Source: Tethya wilhelma
Lineage: Eukaryota > Porifera > Demospongiae > Tethyida > Tethyidae
Assembly: GCA_964030475.1 (NCBI GenBank)
Contig: CAXIPT010000003.1
Coordinates: 3,033,720-3,097,719, forward strand
Length of the DNA: 64,000 bases
Direction: 5' to 3'
Shown here in pieces: positions 23,246 to 32,966 of this stretch; the stretch's first letter is position 1; each line of letters starts with the position of its first letter. The notes below the pieces were generated by a model, which made no database searches, was not told the origin of the DNA, and worked only from the letters and a program-made list of their open reading frames with translations. The position numbers and the translations under genes are program-made.

Positions 23246-25170
23246 ACCACTGTGGTCAGAGTGATGAGAGCTTTCAAATGATATGGTTTACTTGTAAAAT
23301 TGGAAAATGGTAATTTTTGTCAAAATCGCACTTGACCAAAGGCTATAATCCATGGTTTTTCATCAAAATTTAAATCTGGCATCAAAACAATGTCATATCA
23401 TTTGAAAGATCTCTTTGTGCTGATCATAATGGTACTGATCCCAGCTCAATACGACCTTCCTATGCTGAGAAACCAAGAACCTAAAACCATCATACATAAT
23501 GAGAAACCAAGAACCCAGCAGCACATTACCAGGCTTATCTCAGCCTAGGAAGGTTTTATGGAGATGGGACTGGCACCATTGTGGTCAGAGTGATGAGAGC
23601 TTTCAAATGATATGGTTTACTTGTGAAATTGGAAAATGGTAATTTTTGTCAAAATCGCACTTGACCAAAGGCCATGCATGGTTTTTGATGATTTTAATCA
23701 AATTTAAATCTGGCATGAAAATATATCATTTTTAAAGATCTCTTAACGCTGATCACAATGGTACCAATCCCAGCTCAATACGACCTTCCTATGCTGAGAT
23801 ATTCTTGATAATGTGTTGAGAACCTATACCATCATATAGTGATGAGAAACCAAGAACCTAAAACCATCATACGTGATGAGAAACCAAGAACCCAGCAACA
23901 CATTACCAGGCTTATCTTAGCCTAGGAAGGTCGTATTGAGATGGGACTGGCACCATTGTGGTCAGAATGATGAGAGCTTTCAAATGATATGGTTTACTTG
24001 TGAAATTGGAAAATGGTAATTTTTGTCAAAATCGCACTTGACCAAAGGCTATAATCCATGGTTTTTGATGATTTTCATTAAAATTTAAATTTGCCAATAA
24101 ACCATATCATTCAAAAGTTTTCTTTGCGCTGATCACAATGGTACCGATCCCAGCTCAATACGACCTTCCTAGGCTGTGATATTCTTGATAATGTGTTGAG
24201 AACCTATACCATCATACAGTGATGAGAAACCAAGAACCTAAAACCATCATACGTGATGAGAAACCAAGAACCCAGCAACACATTACCAGGCTTATCTCAG
24301 CCTAGGAAGGTGGTATTGAGATGGGACTGGCACCATTGTGGTCAGAATGATGAGAGCTTTCAAATGATATGGTTTACTTGTAAAATTGGAAAATTGTAAT
24401 TTTTTTCAAAATCGCACTTGACCAAAGGCAATCCATGGTTTTTGATGATTTTCATTAAAATTTAAATTTGCCAATAAACCATATCATTTGAAAGTTTTCT
24501 TTATGCTGATCACAATGGTACCAATCCCAGCTCAATACGACCTTCCTAGGCTGCGATATTTTTGATAATGTGTTGAAAACCTATACCATCATACAGTGAT
24601 GAGAAACCAAGAACCTAAAACCATCATACGTGATGAGAAACCAAGAACCCAGCAGCACATTACCAGGCTTATCTAGGTCATATTGAGATGGGACTGGTAC
24701 CATTGTGGTCAGAGTGATGAGAGCTTTCAAATGATATGGTTTACTTGTGAAATTGGAAAATGGTAATTTTTGTCAAAATCGCACTTGACCAAAGGCTATA
24801 TATAATCCATGGTTTTTGATGATTTTCATTAAAATTTAAATTTGCCAATAAACCATATCATTTGAAAGTTTTCTTTGTGCTGATCACAATGGTACCGATC
24901 CCAGCTCAATACGACCTTCCTGGGCTGTGATATTCTTGATAATGTGTTGAGAACCTATACCATCATACAGTGATGAGAAACCAAGAACCTAAAACCATCA
25001 TACGTGATGAGAAACCAAGAACCCAGCAACACATTACCAAGCCTATCTCAGCCTAGGAAGGTCGTATTGAGATGGGACTGGCACCACTGTGGTCAGAGCG
25101 ATGAGAGCTTTCAAATGATATGGTTTAATTTTGAAATTGGAAAATGGTAATTTTTGTCAAAATCATACTA

Positions 25171-26449
25171 ATTGCGACCGAAAAAATAAAGTTCAGAATT
25201 GGCCTGCTTTTCTGGCTGTCTGAGTGTGTGCAGAATTCTTCCTGTGTGGGCTGCATGTATTACCGTGACTCTCTTTCCATGTTGAGTCCCTCATGTTGCC
25301 CATAGGAATAATTCTTTACACACTCAAACAGCCATTCCATCTTGTTTGCTTTCTTTTTACAATTTAACCATTCCTATGTCTCACGGCATTTCCAATGTTT
25401 TTTTTTTACTTGTTTGTTCTCATTTTTTTCATAATTCTACGAATCATATTTGAGTTTGCGTGTATATGGTAGTTACTTGTACACTATCAGCAAGGGACAT
25501 TATAGCTTATATAATTTTTGCTATCAGCATGGCAGTATAAAAGTACTGAACTGAAGCGTCTCAGGAGGCTGGAGCTGTTTCTTAGATTCTAACAAATTTA
25601 TTGGCTTTTCTCATCTTCTTATAGTCACAACTACATATAAGTGTAACTAAGTATTCCCCTCGTAAATATTGAAGACTGAAATGTTACAGAGTTCAGCACA
25701 ACTAGAAGTCTTTAGTTAAAAGCAGGAAGCAGCGAATACTCGAATTCCAAATAACGCACACTTGTTTATCTGGAAAGGGTCGTCATTTTGAATTTTCAAG
25801 TAGCTTATGAATTATGCATGAGTGTAGAAATTAATGGCTGCCATATGGAGAAGGCGCTTTTCGCCTTGTATCTAGCGACTCAATGAGAGGCATGAAAAAA
25901 CGATGCCAAAAGGACCTGAAGACAAAGAAACCACGTCTATTCGTTCAAGAATCAACTTCTGAAAGTGAGTGCTTTTTGAGAAAAGTCGTATCAAGATAGA
26001 AGAAGAAGAGTAAGAAGATGGAGAAAATTGGAGGTTTGGCATATTTTAGTTCGGTACCTTAGCGATGGTTTTAGGCCATGTTTTTGGGCTTGTTAGAAAG
26101 AGAATGAGCTAAGAAGTAGCTTTAGAAGCCTTTTAGTGTCAAGCACTCATTTTTTGCAGAGTTATTAGCGTGAATATTTGTATTGCGCTAATGGGCCATC
26201 CGTGCCATTCCTATGTACCCAGTACTACCGTACTGGGAATGAACATACTTTAAACCTGAGTTAGTCACTGGCTATTTAGAGTGAACTTTAATAAGAGATA
26301 AAAGAGAGGGGATTATTAGTGATTATGAATTAAAGGTTCAAAGTTATAACTGCCTCCAATTAATACATCAATTTTGCTATTCAAAGAACACTACAACCCT
26401 GCTCCAGTACAACAGCCTCCACGCCCAGCAAACAATTATTATGACTTAC
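25171..26449. other. Non-repeat part of the ELP1 intron
   Basis: About 1.3 kb with no recognised gene. On the plus strand a short frame from ATG 25883 (MRGMKKRCQKDLKTKKPRLF...) ends at a good donor (GTGAGT near 25968) and could be a first exon of something, but nothing downstream supports it. Confidence 0.4.
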
Positions 26450-26960
26450 CATTTCTTCACTTGTACAGTCTGCGCAGCATCATCAACACACAGAGACAAC
26501 TCCACCAGCCTGTCACTGCCATCTTTATCGTCCACACCCACTGCCAGCAGTCTGTCTGGTTTCCACCATACCAGCTGCCTCAGAGAATGTAGGCAATAGC
26601 AACCATCACTGACATCATCAGGAAAGCTGTATTTCATCCAAAAAGCACCATTATATATACCGTACAGCGGGTAAACTTGGCGGGAATTAAATTTGGCAAA
26701 TTGGCGAAATATTCTTCAAATTGCCAAATTAAAAATTGTCAAACAGTTTAATATGCACGTGCGCCCATATAAACATGCAGCGTATGGAATTGAATCGCCA
26801 ATAATCCCAAAATGGGAATTTGCCAAATTTTAAGTTACCCGCTATACGGTATATAGCATATTCAATCTGATAACCATGCACATACACTCTAAAGTACTGA
26901 ACATGCAGTACTAAATACCATTTTTAGCTGATATCTTGTATCTATGGAAACTAACTTGGC

Positions 26961-26961
26961 N
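26961..26961. other. Single-N contig join
   Basis: Marks the exact right edge of homology between the two inverted arms. Left of it is the upstream flank of ELP1 exon A; right of it is the truncated CARD gene. Confidence 0.75.
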
Positions 26962-27814
26962 GATCTCCAATAGGAGCTGCCAGCTTGGATCTAGCTTCTT
27001 GAAGCCACGGTGGGCTGTGCAGCTTCAGTTCTCTCCTCACGGAGCCAATAAAGTCATTCTTTGCTGGAATGTTTTGATCAACACCAGGATGTCTGTGAGC
27101 ATCAGTGACAATAATCACCTCTCCACTCCTCACAGCCTCACCACCATCACTCCTAATGCCCTCACACACTCCACTCATCACAAACAGATCGTGGCCAGAG
27201 TGATCCGAGAGCACTTGCTGTATTGCCAATTCAACCAACTCTGGTTTATCAGTGATTGGAAATGTTAACGTGACTTCACAATCCCTGGATCCTTTCACGT
27301 ACTTAATTCTATCTGGTGAGTCTTGGTCAGGGTACAACCGTGAGAGGGTGGTGGCACTAACATCCTTAAGGAACACTCTCCCCCTCTTGTGAAGATACTT
27401 CTTCTGTGACCTTCGACCTTTAATGTTAGAGAAGTTGACGTGATAGTATTTGTTGAGAGTGTGTTCGGCCATGGCTGCCAGGGAGGGGGAGGGGCAGAAC
27501 CAGAGGATACAACAGCCAACAGGCAGCAGCTGGTCAGCCAATGGCGGGTGGACGTCTGTTAGGATCCTGAAGAACACATCAAATGCATCAGGGCCTCTTT
27601 TTTGCAACCGTTCTAAGAGAGCACCGTTCTTATCAATCTTGGAAAGAAGATCTCTGGAGGTGAGTATCTCTTCAATGTCCCTGTCATCCAGGACATCATG
27701 TTTCTTCAGCTCTCTGAGTATCACCTGGGTGTCCATCTCTTCAGACAGAAATGTCTGAGTCAACAGGTCCTTGTGCTCTGAGAGCATCTCCTCTAGCTCG
27801 TCAGAGTCAGACAT
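26962..27814 (-). pseudogene. Truncated duplicate of the CARD gene (5' part)
   Basis: Starts at 27814 and repeats the first 284 residues of the CARD protein at 1869 without a difference that I could see, then is cut by the N at 26961. It lacks the last 95 residues. It is probably the same locus represented twice rather than a second gene. Confidence 0.85.
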
Positions 27815-28867
27815 CTTGCATGCGATATGCTGAGCAGCGTTGCCAGATAAATTTCTAAAGGTTTATGAATAGAAATGATTTTGTTCATAGATTTGGGATA
27901 AATGTTTATAAAATTGGAAAAACACTGAAATACAATGAAAGCACCGACAGTGCACAAGCCTCAGCACACTCATTGACAACTAGCTAGTGCACTTGTATGC
28001 ATATTATGCTGTGTAAAAGAGTGTATCATAAATACATGACATTGTATGAGTACTATGAGTCAATGTATTAGAAAATAATCACCTATAGGCACACAGTGAC
28101 ACTGTCCGTACAGCCACCACCACATCTCTGTGATGAAGCAGCAGGCCAACTAGCATGCATAAATACACATGCATGTGTACAAAAGACCATTAGTACTGAG
28201 ACTTATACAACAAGTCCCAGCTCAGTATGCCTGATCTGTGTCAGCGGCCTAGCACTGATGATCAATCATGACTGATCCTCAGTGGTCTCAGCTAGCCGAT
28301 AGTACAATGATCTCAGTAAGGAAAACTCAAGTTTAGAAAATCCATTGAACCAGTGGTAAAACTTTGAACAGTAATGCTTAGTTATACTGCTCGAAAGCAG
28401 ATATTCAGATAGCCTGAACCATACTGAGACAGGCCATACTGCATGATGCTGCATCATGGCAGTATGTAGTCAAGAGACAAGTTGCAGCATATAAAAACAA
28501 TCAATTGAGTTACTTACTTGTGCAAGCAGCTAAGCCAACTGAACCAAGCACATAACATCCAGCTAGACCCAGAGCTTTGAACTGAACCGTGAACTGGTCC
28601 AACTGTAATTCTAGATAACGCACACTACATGGGGCATGATCGTGGGTGCGGTTTCGAAGCTAAGCGTTCTGGGAAGCACAAAAGCCTCAAATCTCAGAAA
28701 CTACAGCATTTTGCAAGATTCTACACAACAAATTTCTAGATAATTCTGATTCATAAACGTAAGTACCTTCTGTGACGTGCGACTACGGTACGGTAACCCT
28801 CTGCACGTGCTGCGCACGTGCCAAGGCTAACTACTGCATGCATGCACTGACCTAGCTACAGTGTAGA

Positions 28868-28947
28868 ACCTAGTCTATCGAGCTAGACCCTTTTCTCACC
28901 GCTGCCTAACGCCAGGGAGAGAAAGAGGGTCTAGCACAGGTCACTTT
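28868..28947 (-). other. Conserved hairpin element, copy A duplicate
   Basis: Exact inverted copy of 736-815, carried by arm 2. Confidence 0.5.
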
Positions 28948-28994
28948 TAATTACCTACGTCACGGCCGTTTTCGACCAATGAGCGCGAGCTTTC

Positions 28995-30884
28995 GAAATC
29001 GCAAGGCCGTAGCTGTGGAGTTGTAGGATAAGTGGTGTTATGAATACTACAGCGGCGCGCTACTATTGCTACCACTGCTGCAAAAGGTGGTGAATATCAT
29101 TACAGTTACCAGCTTGGTTTCACAACCACTTACATGCAACCAACCACATCATGCATTATGGCTTCTGTACTAATTAATTGCATTGTAACAGTGACCTGTG
29201 CTAGACCCTTTTTTCCCCCTGTCGCATGTCAGGGGTAGAAAAAAGGGTCTAGCTCGATAGACTAGCTAGAACCCAAGAAGCTTTCCCACTAAAACTAGTG
29301 CAAATCCTCGCCAGCCTGCGGCCGGAAACTAGCTAGTTTTGGTGTTAGTTAGAGTATGGGAACTGTAAACTGAACTTCTCTTGAAGCATTAGAGTCAAGA
29401 AACCTAACATCTAACTTTCTGTGGCATAGAAATAGTTGCAGTCACTAGAAAGCTTAAGAGTATATAAACTTAGATCTCTTCAAGCTGATCGCAGACTGAG
29501 ATATGACTACATATACTAGTCATATACAACAGCTATGAAAAAAAAAAAAAATGTTAAGCGGGGATTTCCAGTACGAGCCTTGACCTTGTCATTATGACTG
29601 TGCTAGCGCTGCACGATCAAGGGCTTACACGTACCTTTCATCCTTTATATCCCACCTACCCCGTACACTACATGCCAGTCACAAAGACGCTATGACTGAC
29701 ATAGGTTCTGCGAGTAGGTGGGGGCTTAACTTGTATGCAAGTATGCAGTAAGCGAGGCATATATTTCAGGGGAGACTCACCACGGCCCCCAGACCATGTA
29801 TGTGATGAACCTTAGGCAGTATTTGACTCCTGCCATAGCCCCGCTTCACTAACACACTTACTATATATAGTTTCGCATCCCTATTTATAGTGCTGGTTTG
29901 CGGACAGAAAATGTTAGTTGGGTTTCCGTTAATGAGATTCATTGAAGACGGAAGACGTGACGCTAAATGGAACGCAGTTAATTGATTTAAATAAGTGACG
30001 TAATCATACGCGGAAATGGAATGTAATTAATACCGCACCGTAAAATGTAATATTGTGAAAACAGCTTCTCCAGGCTTCTACAAAAGGCCTAGCCTATACT
30101 AACTATAGAATAATGGCTTAGCTACCAAGAAATCAGCTATCCAAGTTTATTTTTTTAGCTAGAGAAGCTAAAAAGCTTTGCCTCATACCCAGCCTGGCTC
30201 ATCCTTCATTCAAGACATTATCAAGGCGGCTCAGAAAAGCCGGCATCGAGTTATATTCCCCTCACCGGGATTGGAAATGGGCCTATTTGCAGATAGACGG
30301 AAGTGCTACTATTTGTGGGTGGAGGTTAATTTAAGTGGTTTTTATTTAATCTCAGACAGAGAGACTCTCCTGCTGGCCAGTGATCCCAAGACTTACTTGA
30401 AGATTTTTGTTGCTTAATTTGTACATTGCAATAAGCACTATGTTATATATAAGTTAGCTGCAAGGTAATATACTGTATATGGTCTGAAACGATTGATAAT
30501 TTTCTTCTTTTCATACATGATAATATTGTTTACAAAATAATAAGTTTTGTTGCAATAATAATCCAAGACTTGAGAAGGTGACCATTCTTCCAGACAAGAA
30601 TAGAATGATTCCAAGGATACCGGCAACCTTGCTATCAGAGAAAGTAAGATTTTAGCCTAGAGTCTCACCCTGAGACCACACTATATACCACAGCACAATC
30701 AGGAAGACATAAATAAGCAAACTTAATGACTTGGATGTATTCAGGTTTGAGTAGGATGTACATATCTTGCCAGCTGCTCTATGCCTTGTAATATGTTGAG
30801 CTTGAACTTAACGTGGGGAAAAAGACATCATGCATGATATGAAATTTTAGGTCCCCGAATTTTCATCATGATAATAATAACGAT
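28995..30884. other. Gene-poor region
   Basis: About 1.9 kb with no recognisable protein or tRNA. It holds hairpin copy B (29190-29272) and a stretch at 29560-29740 with short inverted pairs (CCCACCTACCCC / GTAGGTGGGGG). An 80-codon frame from 30178 has no recognisable domain, start context or splice partners and is probably chance. Confidence 0.5.
29190..29272 (+). other. Conserved hairpin element, copy B
   Basis: GTGACCTGTGCTAGACCC and AGGGTCTAGCTCGATAGACT flank a nearly perfect stem (TTTTTTCCCCCTG pairing with CAGGGGTAGAAAAAA) closed by an 8-base loop. The flanks equal those of copy A, while the inner stem sequence differs but still pairs. Confidence 0.55.
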
Positions 30885-31540
30885 GGTTTTAGGTTCAGCT
30901 TCAGTGGGTTCCATCACGGTACGATGGTTTTAGGTTCTTGGGTTTTCATCATGGTATGATGGCTTCAGTTACTGAGGTTCTTGGGTTCCATCATGGTATG
31001 ATGGTTTTAGGTTCTTGGATTCCATCACAGTATGATGGTTTTAGGTTCTTGGGTTCTCGCATCGTGCATGCATGCATCCATGGTATGGTGCATGGTTCTA
31101 TAGGTTCCTGGATTTTCATCAAGGTGTGATGGCTTTAGGTTCTTGGGTTCTATCATGGCATGATGGCTTTAGGTTCTTGGATTTTCATCATGGTATGATG
31201 GCTTTAGGTTCTTGGGTTCCATCATGGTATATGATGGTTTTTGGTTCTTGGGTTCCATCATGCATGGTATGGTGGTTTTAGGTTCCTAGATTTTCATCGT
31301 GGTGTGATGGCTTTAGGTTCTTGGATTTCATCATGGTATGATCATGATGGTTTTAGGTTCTTGGGTTCCATCACGGTATGATGGTTTTAGGTTCTTGGGT
31401 TCCATCATGGTATGATGGTTTTAGGTTCTTGGGTTCCATCATGGTATGATGGTTTTAGGTTCTTGGGCTCCATCATGATGGTTTTAGGTTCTTGGGCTCT
31501 ATCATGGTATGATGGTTTTGGGTTCTTGGATTTTCATCAT
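30885..31540. repeat. 34-bp minisatellite (ATGGTTTTAGGTTCTTGGGT...)
   Basis: About 19 imperfect copies of a 34-bp unit. Its reverse complement (GATGGAACCCAAGAACCTAA...) differs by about five bases from the 34-bp core of the foldback array. Open frames through it are repeat translations and not genes. Confidence 0.92.
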
Positions 31541-31552
31541 TATATATATTGG

Positions 31553-32146
31553 AGAAGCCAAGAACCTTTTCCCATCAAAACTGTTGGAGAACCTAAGAAC
31601 CTTTTTCCACTAAAACTAGTGGAGAACCCCAGAACCTTTCCCATCAAAACTACTAGAGAACCCAAGAACCTTTTCCCATCAAAACTGTTGGAGAACCCAA
31701 GAACCTTTTCCCATCAAAACCACTGGAGAACCCAAGAACCTTTTCCCATCAAAACTGTTGGAGAACCCATGAACCTTTTCCCACTAAAACTAGTGGAGAA
31801 CTCAAGAACCTTTTCCCATTAAAACTAGTAAAGAACCCAAGAACCTTTTCTTATTAAAACTACTGGAGAACCCAAGAACCTTTTCTCGTTAAAACTATTG
31901 GAGAACCAAGAACCTTTTCTCATTAAAACTAGTGGAGAACCCAAGAACCTTTTCTCATTAAAACTAGTGGAGAACCTTTTCCCATTAAAACTATTGGAGA
32001 ACCCAAGAACCTTTTCCCATCGAATTAAAACTGTTGGAGAACCCAAGAACCTTTTCCCATTAAAACTAGTGGAGAACCCAAGAACCTTTTCCCATCAAAA
32101 CTACTAGAGAACCCAAGAACCTTTTCCCATCAAAANTACTAACAAA
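31553..32146. repeat. 35-bp minisatellite (GGAGAACCCAAGAACCTTTT...)
   Basis: About 17 copies of a 34-35-bp unit starting directly after the first minisatellite, in the opposite orientation relative to the shared GAACCCAAGAACC core. An N at 32136 falls in the last copy, so the true length is unknown. Confidence 0.92.
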
Positions 32147-32375
32147 AATGAGATGTTTTATACCAAATATATATAGCATGAAAGAAGAGCCATGAGGACA
32201 CTACAGAGCAGAAAAAACTCACAACTTACAATGTTCACAAATCTTCACCAATGTTCATAGAAGTTCACAGATTTTGTGGTTTATGAGCACAATCTGGTAA
32301 CACTGATGCTGAGCTTGCAAATATTGCCAATTTGACGACCACTACCATAAACAACAAACAAACATCTAATGAATT

Positions 32376-32804
32376 TTACACTTTGAAAAAAGGCAAGCTC
32401 TGAATGTATGAGTCCAGTTCTGAGCTAAACAAGTCACTGGTGATCCACTCCCCTGGTTTACAGAGGGGGTTCTTCACCACGTACTCCACAAAGATCTTGC
32501 TGTACACGTGCCACAACTCCCCAGAGAGATTGCCAACACTGATGTCAGTGTTCAGAACAAACTTCAGTCCAGTTGCTGTCTCGAAGAAGTGAAGTTTATA
32601 TTTTGAAGTTTTGTAACTGATGAAGCCTTCCTTCTTGCTGTTGGAGGAGAGCCTGGACAGGAGTGACTTGATTGAGAATATCATGCCGTACATGAGCTTG
32701 AATTCCTCATCTTGAGAAATACCTGCCTCTTTGTTTCTCACCCACTGCTTGTAGTAGAGGCAAGTGCAGTTCCTGTCAAACACATACAAGTTGTACACAG
32801 TCAT
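32376..32804 (-). CDS. TRAPPC1: TRAPPC1 (BET5), TRAPP tethering complex subunit
   Basis: Intronless frame of 142 residues, the usual length, beginning MTVYNLYVFDRNCTCLYYKQ. EFKLMYGMIFSIKSLLSRLS, YKTSKYKLHFFET, VLNTD, VVKNPLCKPGEWI and LDSYIQSLPFF match TRAPPC1 throughout. The longin-like fold is a core subunit of the TRAPP complexes, exchange factors for Rab1/Ypt1 in ER-to-Golgi traffic. Lack of introns is unusual beside its intron-rich neighbours but fits the small size. Divergent from RPL5. Confidence 0.97.
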   Translation of the reverse strand: MTVYNLYVFDRNCTCLYYKQWVRNKEAGISQDEEFKLMYGMIFSIKSLLSRLSSNSKKEGFISYKTSKYKLHFFETATGLKFVLNTDISVGNLSGELWHVYSKIFVEYVVKNPLCKPGEWITSDLFSSELDSYIQSLPFFKV

Positions 32805-32966
32805 TTTGTTCGTATTTGGGGTTCTCTAAATAACGCGCAGCACCAAGCCACGCCCCTTATGTTTGCACATGCGCAGTAGATGTTTCTTTTTTTAGCACTC
32901 GTGGCCGTCTTTTCTTGAGGCTTTTGGAGAATCCGTTCTTGTAGCTTCTCATCCGAGGGAATAGCC
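32805..32966. promoter_or_regulatory. Divergent promoter TRAPPC1/RPL5
   Basis: 162 bp. TGCACATGCGCA at 32864-32875 is an NRF-1-type site with one mismatch. A pyrimidine-rich run with CGTCTTTTCTTG near 32907 could be the TOP start of RPL5. Confidence 0.6.

Larger units (their letters stand above)
20690..25170. repeat. Array of ~375-bp foldback (palindromic) repeat units
   Basis: About eleven full or partial units, the first inverted (20690-20930), the rest direct. GGTCAGAGTGATGAG-type landmarks recur at about 21221, 21590, 22173, 22553, 23257, 23584, 23960, 24338, 24706 and 25089, mostly 370-383 bp apart. Each unit is itself an inverted repeat: CAATCCCAGCTCAATACGAC...GGCTGAGATA on one side and TATCTCAGCC...GTCGTATTGAGATGGGACTG on the other, extending outward to paired TTTGAAAGATCTC / GAGCTTTCAAATG segments. 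The middle holds the 34-bp core. No protein is encoded; short open frames inside are chance. Confidence 0.92.
19993..26626 (-). pseudogene. ELP1: ELP1 (IKAP) fragment, three exons visible
   Basis: Three minus-strand exons in matching phase: A 26626-26450 (LRQLVWWKPDRLLAVGVDD), B 20625-20361 (STAVPEPVLCLHANPDTHT ... FPEQACEQIALVKFREQ) and C 20119-19993 (EHVVGLCEFRRSLYID, then DEFLLLTTDSHT). Order and motifs match the middle of the Elongator scaffold ELP1, part of the second WD40 propeller. Elongator modifies wobble uridines of tRNA. The exons are open with good splice sites. All later exons (the TPR-rich half) are absent before RPS18, and the earlier ones would lie beyond the N at 26961. The A-B intron is 5.8 kb and filled by the foldback array. 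Either a gene remnant or a gene broken by misassembly; the data favour misassembly, so the pseudogene label is provisional. Confidence 0.75.
26962..28994 (-). repeat. Arm 2 of the 2,033-bp exact inverted duplication
   Basis: Reverse complement of 689-2721 (see arm 1). The partner arm continues beyond 2721 into the rest of the CARD gene, whereas this arm is cut at the N; conversely this arm continues beyond 28994 whereas the partner is cut. Confidence 0.9.

Noticed and set aside
26962..27814. Second functional CARD gene
   Set aside because: It repeats the first gene exactly and stops at an N; treated as a duplicate representation of the same locus.
29560..29860. Structured-looking stretch with paired CCCACCTAC / GTAGGTGGG, considered as U1, RNase P or SRP RNA
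   Set aside because: None of the conserved core motifs of those RNAs is present; left as unexplained sequence.
30178..30417. 79-codon plus-strand frame
   Set aside because: No domain, splice partner or supporting context; length is within chance for this region.
30938..32107. Long open frames such as 31412-31822 with repeated NLFPLKLVENPRTF-like protein
   Set aside because: They are translations of the two minisatellites in several frames and on both strands; periodic protein from a 34-35-bp repeat is no evidence of a gene.
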